DNA of 6,211 nt, taken from a bacterium. GTDB taxonomy: Bacteria > Blakebacterota > Blakebacteria > Blakebacterales > Blakebacteraceae. Below the pieces are notes generated by a model. It made no database searches and was not told the origin of the DNA. It saw only the letters and a program-made list of their open reading frames with translations. The DNA lies in the NCBI GenBank assembly GCA_025774205.1, contig JALGWK010000212.1, forward strand, positions 1 to 6,211. Direction: 5' to 3'. Below, piece by piece: positions 1 through 5,936 of the stretch (position 1 is the stretch's first letter; the number at the start of each line of letters is the position of its first letter). The position numbers were made by a program, and so were the translations under genes.

Positions 1-171
1 CGCAATGTCGTGGTGATGAAGGTGCGGGATGATGCCGCCTTCTGCCGCTGGGTCCTCGCCCAGCAGGGCCGTGTCGAGATACTCTCACCCCGCCGGATGC
101 GTCGGGAGATGCGTTCCCTTATACGGCGGATGATCGATCTGCACGTGACCGGTGAGGAGGGGACTGCCTGA
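1..171 (+). CDS. WYL-domain transcriptional regulator, C-terminal fragment (PafB-like)
   Basis: Only the last 56 codons lie in the window, reading in frame from base 1 to TGA at 169-171. What is visible is a charged C-terminal end containing RVEILSPRRMRREMRSLI, followed by RRMIDLH and a short acidic tail. This resembles the end of the WCX extension of WYL regulators, where a strand with a 'V-x-[IV]-L-x-P' pattern precedes an Arg-rich amphipathic helix. The assignment leans on the neighbour: the next gene is a full WYL protein starting inside this stop codon (TGATG, one-base overlap), the arrangement of tandem pafB-pafC pairs. The N-terminal HTH and the WYL core are outside the window, so this is inference from a short tail plus context. 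Confidence 0.6.
   Translation, partial: RNVVVMKVRDDAAFCRWVLAQQGRVEILSPRRMRREMRSLIRRMIDLHVTGEEGTA
156..160 (+). promoter_or_regulatory. Ribosome binding site for the second WYL gene
   Basis: GGAGG lies 10 bases before the ATG at 171, inside the end of the upstream gene. It supports this ATG, which overlaps the upstream TGA by one base, and suggests translational coupling of the pair. Confidence 0.6.
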
Positions 172-1136
172 TGGCGAGCGCCGATCGGCTGAACCGCATC
201 CTGGGAATGATCCCCTACCTGCTGCAGAACCAGGGAGTTGGTCTGATGGACCTCTCCGAGGAGTTCCAGGTCCGTCCGGCGGAACTCCTTCGTGATCTGC
301 AGGCCCTTTCGAACTGCAGCTACGGGCCGTTCGGCTCGGCCGAGGTCATGGACGCCTATATCGAGAACGACCGGGTCCATATCTGGGCCGGAGAACATTT
401 CAAACGGCCGCTCTCCTTCACGCCCGGTGAGCTGATGGCCCTCCGGACCGCTGTCTCGCTCATGCTTGAGCACACCGACGCGAAAGAGACCCGGGCGCTG
501 GCACGGGCCTACCGCACTATCTCGGGAGATCAGGAAGGCAAGGCTGACCGGGCGACCGCCTTCAAGGGGAAGATCGGTGTCGATGCATCACCGGCGCTCT
601 CCGCGGAGATTTTCAGCACCTTCGAGAGGGGAGTGCTCGAGAACCGGAAAGTACAGATCAGGTACTTCACCGAACAGAGAGGTTCCATCTCCGAGAGGGT
701 GATCTCTCCCTACAAGATAGTGAACAGCGACGGGCAGTGGTACGTGGTGGGATTCTGTGAGCGGGCCGGGGGGATCCGGACATTCCGGGTCGATCACGTC
801 CGGGCAGCCGACCTGGGAGGGGAACATTTCGAGGTCCCTGACGAATTCCGCCTCGAGGATCATTTCACACACGGGGTGTACGTAGAGACGGAGACCGAAG
901 AGAAAATTTTAGTCCGGTACCTCTCCCCGGTGGCCCTGCTGGTGATCGAAGAGGAGGGCAGGGGGAGGACGGGTCGGGACGGATCAGTCACCCTCTCCTA
1001 TCAGACATCCAGTCCCCGCTGGCTCCTGCAGCGGGTCCTCTCTTATGGGGAAGCCGCCGAGATCATCGAACCGCTGCACGTCCGGCAGGCGCTGGTGGAG
1101 CAACTGACCGGCATGGCCGAAGTGTATAAGGAGTAA
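171..1136 (+). CDS. WYL-domain transcriptional regulator (PafC-like)
   Basis: A 321-residue cytoplasmic DNA-binding regulator. Residues about 3-60 form a winged-helix-like N-terminal region (LNRILGMIPYLLQNQG, then a recognition-helix-like EEFQVRPAELLRDLQAL). A linker follows, then the WYL domain at about 145-225. Its signature triad reads W190-Y191-V192 within GQWYVVGF, and it is followed by IRTFRVDHV, the Arg-Phe-Arg segment of the proposed ligand pocket. Residues 230-318 fit the WCX extension. Length is normal for the family. WYL proteins bind nucleic-acid or nucleotide signals and regulate DNA damage or defence genes; actinobacterial PafBC is a heterodimeric activator of DNA repair genes. 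The tandem partner directly upstream supports a PafBC-like pair, but the regulon cannot be inferred here. The Val in place of the Leu of WYL is conservative. Confidence 0.85.
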   Translation: MASADRLNRILGMIPYLLQNQGVGLMDLSEEFQVRPAELLRDLQALSNCSYGPFGSAEVMDAYIENDRVHIWAGEHFKRPLSFTPGELMALRTAVSLMLEHTDAKETRALARAYRTISGDQEGKADRATAFKGKIGVDASPALSAEIFSTFERGVLENRKVQIRYFTEQRGSISERVISPYKIVNSDGQWYVVGFCERAGGIRTFRVDHVRAADLGGEHFEVPDEFRLEDHFTHGVYVETETEEKILVRYLSPVALLVIEEEGRGRTGRDGSVTLSYQTSSPRWLLQRVLSYGEAAEIIEPLHVRQALVEQLTGMAEVYKE

Positions 1137-1280
1137 CGTCGCGTGGAAAAGGCGGCAGTCTCGCGCGGCGGCGCCCCGGAACCATTATCACTGCCGGCTG
1201 TATCAGAGATCAGGAGGAATGAGTCGGGGGGATGTAAACACGGTTTCAGCAGACTGCGTCAGGGAGATGAAGACGGATCC

Positions 1281-1305
1281 CGGTGAGGATCTGTAATACT
1301 CACCG
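1281..1305. repeat. Inverted repeat CGGTGAG-N11-CTCACCG
   Basis: Perfect 7-bp arms at 1281-1287 and 1299-1305 around an 11-base spacer containing GTAATA. It could be an operator or an RNA hairpin. No T-run follows, so it is not a classical terminator. Confidence 0.5.
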
Positions 1306-1336
1306 CTCGCGATCTCTCCTTCACTCCCTACCGCGG

Positions 1337-1356
1337 GATCAGTCTTCGTTCTGATC
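1337..1356. repeat. Inverted repeat GATCAG-N8-CTGATC
   Basis: Perfect 6-bp arms at 1337-1342 and 1351-1356 around an 8-base loop. It directly abuts the stronger hairpin that starts at 1356, so the two would form consecutive stem-loops in RNA. Confidence 0.4.
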
Positions 1357-1388
1357 GACGCCGGTCTGCCATTCGCGGGCCGGCGTCG
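1356..1388 (+). terminator. Strong hairpin, possible terminator of the WYL operon
   Basis: Arms CGACGCCGG (1356-1364) and CCGGCGTCG (1380-1388) pair perfectly over 9 bp. Five further pairs, two of them G-T, continue inward to a 5-base CATTC loop. Only a broken T-rich stretch (TTGTATGTTG) follows, so intrinsic termination is plausible but not strong. It lies upstream of the predicted promoter for the next gene, which fits transcript separation better than a 5' leader. Confidence 0.45.
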
Positions 1389-1403
1389 TTGTATGTTGCC
1401 GCC

Positions 1404-1432
1404 TTGTAGCCTCCCGGAACCATCCCTACAAT
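1404..1432 (+). promoter_or_regulatory. Sigma70-like promoter giving a near-leaderless transcript
   Basis: TTGTAG (1404-1409) and TACAAT (1427-1432) are separated by 17 bases. The -10 matches the TATAAT consensus at 5 of 6 positions, the -35 at 3 of 6. Transcription would start about 1439-1440, two or three bases before the ATG at 1442, and there is no ribosome binding site upstream of that ATG. Confidence 0.45.
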
Positions 1433-1441
1433 CATCTATAG

Positions 1442-3298
1442 ATGAAACCCGGTATTCGAATAAGCGGAGCCACGCTCCTCATGATCGCCGCGCTGGCCGG
1501 ACCTGCCGGCGCCCAGGATCCCGTATTGCTCGAGCCCGAGGGTGCGATACCCGCGGATCGGTCCGGGCCTACCGATATTGCCTACACGGTGGACCTGACC
1601 CAGCGGAGCGCCCATCTGATGGATGTCACCGTGAGGTTGAGCGGTTTGAACCGGGAAGATGTCCGCCTGGTGATGCCGTCGTGGACACGCCACTACCGGA
1701 TCCGGCACTTCGCTCAATACATCCTTCAGATCTCGGCCGAGAGCGACGAGGGGAACGTGCTCGAGGTGAGCCAGTCGGCGCTGGGGGAGTGGCTGATCGA
1801 TACGGTCGACGTGGAGGAAGCGTTCATAACATATACCCTCTATGCGAACGATCCCTCTCCCCATGCCGCCCAGCTGGATGAGACCCACGCGTTCCTCAAC
1901 CCGGCCGCCGTGCTCATGTACCTGCCCGACCACATGCACGAACCGGTCACGGTCGGTCTGCAGATGCCGCCCGGGTGGAATGCGGCGGCTCCGCTCGAAC
2001 CGACGTTCGATCCGGCCATCTTCCGTGCCGGTTCATATCTCCAGCTGGTCCAGTCACCGATCCTCGCCGCCCGGTATCAGGAACTCTTCTTCACCGTGGA
2101 GGGGGAGGATTTCGGGGGCATGAATGTCATGGTGGTGCTCGACGGACTGCCCGGGTTCAATGTGCGCGGCTACCAGCAGGGGCTCGAGCGACTCGTCAGG
2201 AAGGCCATCGAACTGTTCGGGGTTCCGCCCGGTGACAGCTATCTCTTCACGGTCCATTTCAGTGAAGACAGGATAAACGAAGGGGTCGGTTATCCCGCCG
2301 CGACGACGATCCACTGGGGAGTGCATTCCCGTGAGACCGGGATCGAATCCCTCCTTCAGACCTCGCTGGAAGCTTTCCTTCACGCCTGGCTGGGAGGCAT
2401 GATCCAGCCGGAGAGGGATAGCGAAGTCGATTTCACGTCCCCGCCGGTAGATGACAGTCTCTGGTTCCTCGATGGTGTTGCCGCCTACTATGCGGAACTG
2501 CTCATGACGAGGACAGGGCTCAAGCTGTCCGATGCTTTCTTTGCCCGGATCGGTTCCGAGATCACCCGGCTCCAGAACACCCCGGCCCGGCTCTCACAAT
2601 CGGTGTCCCGCGCTTCCGAAGAGGTCTGGTACCGCGACGAAGACTGGTACCGGTCGCCGACCAGGAGTATCGATCATCACAACAAGGGTTTCCTCCTCGC
2701 CCTCCAGCTCGACCTCGAAATGAGGTCCGCCACCGAGAACCATCAGTCACTCGATGACCTGATAGCCTTCCTGGCGGCGTGGTATGGGCGGGGAATGAGA
2801 ACGTATGAGGGTTCGAGCGCGATCGTGCAGACCGCGGGAGCGCTGGTCGAGACCGACCTCGACTTTTTCCTGGAACAGTACGTGTACGGGACAGCGGAAC
2901 TGCCCTTCGAGAGGGTCCTGGCTCTGGCCGGATGGGGTCTGGAGATAGTGGTCGAAGAGGTCGCCGCGACCGGATTCAGGACCGAGGCGGAGGGACCTGA
3001 CGCGCTGGCGGTGACGGATGTCGAGGAGCATTCCCCGGCGGCCCGGGCCGGTCTGCGTCGCGGAGACCGGATCCTCTCGGTGAACGGCTCCACCCGGGTC
3101 GGCAATCTCCAGGATATCGTCGCCGTCGCGCGACCGGAGGATATTATCACCCTCAGGATCAGGCGTATGCTCACCGAGGAGGAGATCACCTTCGCGCTCG
3201 GCATGGGCAATCGTCAGATCTACGCGCTCGGTGAACTATCACGACTGACCCTGCTGCAGCAGGCGATCGGCAGCGGACTCCTGATAGGACTTCCGTAG
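1442..3298 (+). CDS. Secreted M61 aminopeptidase-like protein with PDZ domain, catalytic residues degenerate
   Basis: A 618-residue exported protein. Residues 1-24 are a signal peptide with likely cleavage after PAGA. Residues about 44-215 match the M61 N-terminal beta domain (LVMPSWTRHYRIRHFAQYI, then LDETHAFLNPA). The middle is the peptidase fold: LEAFLHAWLGGMIQPE aligns with the family's HEFFHTWNxKRIRPE, LWFLDGVAAYYAELL with the SEGxTxYYxxLL motif, and KGFLLALQLDLEMR (from K415) with the helix after it. A PDZ domain follows at about 495-585 (SPAARAGLRRGDRILSVNG). The zinc-ligand and catalytic positions read E310, A311, H314 and D344 instead of His, Glu, His, Glu, so peptidase activity is doubtful although the fold is kept. 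TAG in frame immediately before the ATG fixes the start. Function is unknown; a periplasmic binding or scaffold role is an inference. Confidence 0.85.
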   Translation: MKPGIRISGATLLMIAALAGPAGAQDPVLLEPEGAIPADRSGPTDIAYTVDLTQRSAHLMDVTVRLSGLNREDVRLVMPSWTRHYRIRHFAQYILQISAESDEGNVLEVSQSALGEWLIDTVDVEEAFITYTLYANDPSPHAAQLDETHAFLNPAAVLMYLPDHMHEPVTVGLQMPPGWNAAAPLEPTFDPAIFRAGSYLQLVQSPILAARYQELFFTVEGEDFGGMNVMVVLDGLPGFNVRGYQQGLERLVRKAIELFGVPPGDSYLFTVHFSEDRINEGVGYPAATTIHWGVHSRETGIESLLQTSLEAFLHAWLGGMIQPERDSEVDFTSPPVDDSLWFLDGVAAYYAELLMTRTGLKLSDAFFARIGSEITRLQNTPARLSQSVSRASEEVWYRDEDWYRSPTRSIDHHNKGFLLALQLDLEMRSATENHQSLDDLIAFLAAWYGRGMRTYEGSSAIVQTAGALVETDLDFFLEQYVYGTAELPFERVLALAGWGLEIVVEEVAATGFRTEAEGPDALAVTDVEEHSPAARAGLRRGDRILSVNGSTRVGNLQDIVAVARPEDIITLRIRRMLTEEEITFALGMGNRQIYALGELSRLTLLQQAIGSGLLIGLP

Positions 3299-3321
3299 CA
3301 CGATTATTGTAGACGTAACAC
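3295..3321. promoter_or_regulatory. Candidate NikR operator upstream of cbiM
   Basis: GTAGCAC (3295-3301) and GTAACAC (3315-3321) are separated by 13 bases. From memory, the NikR of Geobacter uraniireducens recognises GTGTTAC-N13/14-GTAACAC. The right half here is exact, the spacing fits, and the left half keeps only the outer GT and AC. The two halves also read as a direct repeat with a 20-base period. The site overlaps the stop codon of the M61-like gene and the predicted -35 of cbiM. nikR itself ends the operon, so autoregulation is expected; the assignment is inference. Confidence 0.4.
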
Positions 3322-3337
3322 GCTGGACCGCTATCCT
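3307..3337 (+). promoter_or_regulatory. Predicted promoter of the nickel-transport operon, near-leaderless
   Basis: TATCCT (3332-3337) matches the -10 consensus at 4 of 6 positions including the key T, A and final T. It sits six bases before the ATG at 3344, so transcription would begin at or next to the start codon. TTGTAG (3307-3312), the same hexamer as in front of the M61-like gene, lies 19 bases upstream; GTAGAC at 3309-3314 would give a 17-base spacer. No ribosome binding site precedes the ATG. Confidence 0.35.
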
Positions 3338-3343
3338 TCCCTC

Positions 3344-3958
3344 ATGCATATCGCCGACGGCATCATAGCCGCCGAGATCTGTGTCGCCGCTGACGCCGTC
3401 TCGGTGGGAGCGCTCTACGCCTTCGGGCGGCGGACCCGGCCTGAAGATGTTCCCCGAATGGGATTCGCCGCGACGGCGATCTTCGCCGCTTCACTCATCC
3501 ATTTCCCCCTGGCCGGGACATCGGTCCATCTCGGCCTGATCGGTATAGCGGGGATCCTGCTCGGGATCAGGTCCTTCCCCGTCATTTTCACCGCGCTCCT
3601 GTTCCAGTCGCTGATATTCCAGCACGGCGGGCTGATATCGGTCGGGCTGAACACGATCAATCTGGGCGCGGGTGCCCTGCTGGCATGGGGGATCTGGCGA
3701 TGGAGATCGATACCGGAACAACTCCGGGCCTTCTCGGCCGGGTTCTGCGGCATCCTGCTGCCGGCCCTGCTCATGGCCCTGGAGTTCGAGTTGACCGGAT
3801 ACGGCCGGGGCGCCTTCTACATCCTGTCGGTCTACGCGATCGTGGCCGCCCTCGAGGGGGGGCTCACGCTGACGATCGTGAGCTTCTTCCGGAAAGTGAA
3901 ACCGGAGCTGCTGGATTCAGAGATACTGGAAGCTGATGTATGGGAGGCAGAGGAATGA
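3344..3958 (+). CDS. cbiM: ECF nickel/cobalt transporter substrate-binding membrane subunit CbiM/NikM
   Basis: A 204-residue inner-membrane S component that captures the metal ion. It begins MHIADG, the family hallmark: the free N-terminus and His2 are metal ligands, so the start is fixed at this ATG. H62 in GTSVHLGLIG matches the conserved His that completes the site in NikM structures. Hydrophobic segments at about 12-26, 41-55, 62-82, 102-116, 130-146 and 156-180 match the multi-helix fold. The segment LLFQSLIFQHGGLISVGLNTINLG is the typical CbiM core. The acidic C-terminus ends in TGA that overlaps the next ATG (ATGA). nikR downstream and a NikL-like partner favour nickel over cobalt; this is inference, because CbiM and NikM are hard to separate by sequence. 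Confidence 0.95.
   Translation: MHIADGIIAAEICVAADAVSVGALYAFGRRTRPEDVPRMGFAATAIFAASLIHFPLAGTSVHLGLIGIAGILLGIRSFPVIFTALLFQSLIFQHGGLISVGLNTINLGAGALLAWGIWRWRSIPEQLRAFSAGFCGILLPALLMALEFELTGYGRGAFYILSVYAIVAALEGGLTLTIVSFFRKVKPELLDSEILEADVWEAEE
3943..3947 (+). promoter_or_regulatory. Ribosome binding site deciding the nikL-like start
   Basis: GGAGG lies seven bases before ATG 3955. An in-frame ATG at 3940 would place this motif inside the gene, so 3955, which overlaps the cbiM stop as ATGA, is the better start. Confidence 0.7.
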
Positions 3959-4458
3959 AGCATTGGTATGAAGCCGGCTTACCCGTGCTGCGCCTCCCGC
4001 CATTCCTTATTCTGCCCGCGCTGCTCCTCCCCCTCTTGCTCCTCTCCGGTTTCGCTCCCCACCACGGGATAGAGGTCGAGATCAAGTGGCATTCCCCCGC
4101 GCTCGTCGCGACCTGTACCTGGTCGGGAGGGGGCGGGGCGGTGGTCGGAGCGGCGGTAGAGGTCTATTCACCGGATGACGGGGATGAGCCGTACCAGAAG
4201 GGGGAGACCGACCGGAACGGGCGCTTCTCCTTCGTGCCGGAGTCGGCCGGGGAGTGGAACTTCATAGTAGATGACGGGATGGGGCACCGGGAGGAGACCA
4301 GGTACATCCTGCCACTCGATTTCCGGACCCTGGAGACGATCACCCCCGGTCCTGCCGGTGGGAGTGATCTGCGCTACGCGGGTCTGGCAGTCGTCGGGAT
4401 ACTGATCGTGGCGATAGCGATCGTGCTCATCAAACGCGCGTCACCGGCGGGTGGCTGA
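3955..4458 (+). CDS. nikL: NikL-like auxiliary subunit of the ECF nickel transporter
   Basis: 167 residues from the ATG that overlaps the cbiM stop by four bases. An N-terminal hydrophobic helix (about 16-34) and a C-terminal one (about 142-159) flank an extracytoplasmic beta-sandwich-like domain. Its segment from V63 through AAVEVYSP and ETDRNGRFSFVP to EWNFIVDDGMGHR resembles the carboxypeptidase regulatory-like domain of proteins encoded beside nickel-type CbiM genes. H36, H37, H46 and H111 lie on the outer side and could contact the metal (inference). In this position other systems carry CbiN/NikN, a two-helix protein with a short loop; this one has a larger folded loop, which fits NikL. 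The symbol rests on architecture and neighbours rather than a diagnostic motif. Confidence 0.7.
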   Translation: MKHWYEAGLPVLRLPPFLILPALLLPLLLLSGFAPHHGIEVEIKWHSPALVATCTWSGGGGAVVGAAVEVYSPDDGDEPYQKGETDRNGRFSFVPESAGEWNFIVDDGMGHREETRYILPLDFRTLETITPGPAGGSDLRYAGLAVVGILIVAIAIVLIKRASPAGG

Positions 4459-4461
4459 CCC

Positions 4462-5256
4462 GTGCAGCATGCCTTCCTCGACCGATACAGCGACCTCGAT
4501 TCACCGCTCCACCGGCTCGATCCACGGGTGAAACTCGTGGTCTTCACGGCGATCCTCCTCATGATGGTGTCGGTTCCACGGGATGAACCGCTCACCCTGC
4601 TCCTCTGCTACCCGGGCCTCGCCATCCTGCTGGCGCTCAGCCGGGTTCCCGTTTCGTACATCCTCAGACGCTGCCTGCTCGTAACCCCCTTCGTACTGAT
4701 GGCGGCCGGGGTGATGATGCTGACCGGTGAAACGAACGGGAGAGCGGTGGCGGGTACCGGCGCCGATCTCCGCTCCCTGGCAGCCCTGTCGATCGTGCTG
4801 AAGGCGTTTGCCGCCGTGATCGTGCTCTCTCTGCTGACCTCCACGGAGCGATTCCACCGGCTCCTGGAAGGTATGCGGGCCCTGGGGCTGCCGCCCCTCC
4901 TGGGAGTGCTCTCGGCGTACATGTACCGTTACGCTTTCATCCTCTCCGAAGAGGTGATGCGTACTTCCCGGGCCCGTCTCAGCCGGACACCGGGTCCTCT
5001 GCGGACGGGCAGGATCCGGACCTATGGCAATCAGGCGGCGATGATCTTCATCCGGAGCTGGGAACGCTCACAGACGGTATACAATGCCATGTGCTCACGG
5101 GGATTCACGGGAGAGTTCCCCCCCACAAGTGACCTTCGGTCAAGTGACCTGCGGTCAAGTGACCTTCGGTCCCGAAGAGGTGACCTTCGGTCAAGTGACC
5201 TGGTCTTCGCGCTCATCGTACCGGCGACCTTCCTGGCAGTGAGGTTGTGGGGATGA
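4462..5256 (+). CDS. cbiQ: ECF transporter transmembrane coupling subunit CbiQ/NikQ with internal SDLRS repeats
   Basis: The 264-residue T component linking CbiM to the ATPase. It starts at GTG three bases after the nikL-like stop; a weak GGTGG at 4450-4454 precedes it. The opening QHAFLDRYSDLDSPLHRLDPRVKL is the standard CbiQ start. Membrane segments lie near 27-41, 45-60, 66-86, 106-125 and 247-262. The coupling region includes RTSRARLSR and SQTVYNAMCSRGFTGE, where the usual Ala-Arg-Gly motif reads Ser212-Arg213-Gly214. Residues 223-244 are four near-identical copies of SDLRS interrupted by RRG, encoded by a 15-bp tandem repeat, just before the last helix. This stretch is not part of the conserved family core. 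The TGA overlaps the cbiO ATG by four bases. Confidence 0.92.
   Translation: MQHAFLDRYSDLDSPLHRLDPRVKLVVFTAILLMMVSVPRDEPLTLLLCYPGLAILLALSRVPVSYILRRCLLVTPFVLMAAGVMMLTGETNGRAVAGTGADLRSLAALSIVLKAFAAVIVLSLLTSTERFHRLLEGMRALGLPPLLGVLSAYMYRYAFILSEEVMRTSRARLSRTPGPLRTGRIRTYGNQAAMIFIRSWERSQTVYNAMCSRGFTGEFPPTSDLRSSDLRSSDLRSRRGDLRSSDLVFALIVPATFLAVRLWG
5128..5208 (+). repeat. In-frame 15-bp minisatellite within cbiQ
   Basis: Copies of AGTGACCTTCGGTCA: 5128-5142 (exact), 5143-5157 (one change), 5158-5172 (last base changed), a 6-base interruption CGAAGA (5173-5178), 5179-5193 (first base changed), and a partial copy beginning AGTGACCT at 5194. The unit is a multiple of three, so copy-number change would add or remove SDLRS without shifting the frame. 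CTTCGG-TC-CCGAAG (5164-5177) forms a small hairpin at the interruption. Confidence 0.9.
5239..5244 (+). promoter_or_regulatory. Ribosome binding site deciding the cbiO start
   Basis: GTGAGG ends eight bases before ATG 5253. It is too close to the alternative in-frame GTG at 5247, so the ATG overlapping the cbiQ stop is preferred. Confidence 0.5.
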
Positions 5257-5936
5257 ACACACCTGCGGTCTCCATACGCGATCTCTCCTTTGCCTACACC
5301 GGGCAGGAGCAGGTGCTCGATCACGTCGACCTGGAGATACAGCCGGGTGAGCGTTTCGGCATCATCGGACCCTCCGGGGCGGGGAAATCGACCCTGCTGC
5401 TCCATCTCAACGGGATCCTGCGCGGCCGGACGGGAAAGGTGGAGATCGGCGGAATCCCGGTCGGTGAAGAGTCACTCCCCGAGATCAGGCGAAGGGTCGG
5501 GCTTGTCTTCCAGAATCCCGACGACCAGTTGTTCAATCCCACCGTGGAGGAGGATGTCGCGTTCGGTCCGCTGAATATGGGTCTGAGCAGTGAAGAGACG
5601 GTCGGCCGTGTAGAGAAGGCGCTCGGGGCGATGAACCTGGAGGGTTTCGAGAAACTCTCCTCCCATCATCTGTCGCTGGGTGAGCGGAAACGGGTGGCGC
5701 TGGCCACCGTCCTGGCGATGCGACCTGATATCGTGGCCTTCGATGAACCGTTCTCGAACCTGAATCCGGCCATGGTCGAGCAGGTGATCGGGATCGTGTC
5801 CGGTCTGAAAGCTACCGTCATCATCGTATCGCAGTCGATCATTCCCGTTCTGGCCGTCTGTGATCGGATAGCGGTGCTCAATGAGGGAAGGATAGCGGCC
5901 GTGGGACCGGTTGACGTGATCGCGTCCACCGGTTGA
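5253..5936 (+). CDS. cbiO: ECF transporter ATPase CbiO/NikO, C-terminally truncated by a 22-bp duplication
   Basis: The cytoplasmic ATPase that powers the nickel transporter, 227 residues as it stands. Visible motifs are Walker A GPSGAGKST (39-47), Q-loop Q87 in VFQNPDDQLFNPTVEEDVAFGP, signature LSLGE (140-144) and Walker B IVAFDE (160-165, with D164 and E165 intact). The D-loop reads SNLN, with Asn171 replacing the usual Asp. The switch position, normally THD, reads S193-Q194-S195, so the histidine is missing. The frame ends at a TGA created inside the second copy of a perfect 22-bp tandem repeat (5906-5949). Removing one copy continues the protein to TGA 6067-6069 for 264 residues, with a tail containing [13 protein letters not shown]. 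Whether the short form works is unknown; the nucleotide-binding core is complete apart from the substitutions noted. Confidence 0.9.
   Translation: MNTPAVSIRDLSFAYTGQEQVLDHVDLEIQPGERFGIIGPSGAGKSTLLLHLNGILRGRTGKVEIGGIPVGEESLPEIRRRVGLVFQNPDDQLFNPTVEEDVAFGPLNMGLSSEETVGRVEKALGAMNLEGFEKLSSHHLSLGERKRVALATVLAMRPDIVAFDEPFSNLNPAMVEQVIGIVSGLKATVIIVSQSIIPVLAVCDRIAVLNEGRIAAVGPVDVIASTG

Larger units (their letters stand above)
1137..1441. other. Structured 305-base intergenic region
   Basis: No convincing gene is present. The region holds three inverted repeats in its second half (1281-1305, 1337-1356, 1356-1388) and a promoter-like TTGTAG-17-TACAAT (1404-1432) just before the next gene. The first 80 bases are GC-rich and show nothing I can name. 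A 25-codon ORF at 1219-1296 was rejected because GGAGG sits only two bases from its ATG. Confidence 0.6.

Noticed and set aside
1219-1296. 25-codon ORF beginning after AGGAGGA
   Set aside because: GGAGG is only two bases from the ATG, too close for normal initiation. The product shows no recognisable feature, and the 3' part falls in an inverted repeat.
1393-1881. 162-codon + strand ORF overlapping the start of the M61-like gene
   Set aside because: Its Arg/Gly/Pro-rich composition is typical of an out-of-frame shadow in GC-rich DNA. It spans the predicted promoter and conflicts with a clear family match in the other frame.
3940-3954. Upstream ATG start for the nikL-like gene
   Set aside because: It would place the GGAGG ribosome binding site inside the coding sequence. 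ATG 3955 has good spacing and the ATGA overlap.
5128-5208. CRISPR-like array
   Set aside because: The 15-bp units are contiguous without unique spacers and are translated in frame within cbiQ.
5247-5252. GTG start for cbiO two codons upstream
   Set aside because: GTGAGG is too close to it, while ATG 5253 has an 8-base spacing and overlaps the cbiQ stop.
5031-5405. Reverse-strand ORF rich in DRRSLDRRSL repeats
   Set aside because: It is the antisense reading of the cbiQ minisatellite, with no start signal or family match, and it runs across two real genes.
3344-5936. Assignment as a cobalt transporter of cobalamin synthesis
   Set aside because: No cobalamin genes or B12 riboswitch appear upstream of cbiM. 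nikR and the NikL-like gene point to nickel.
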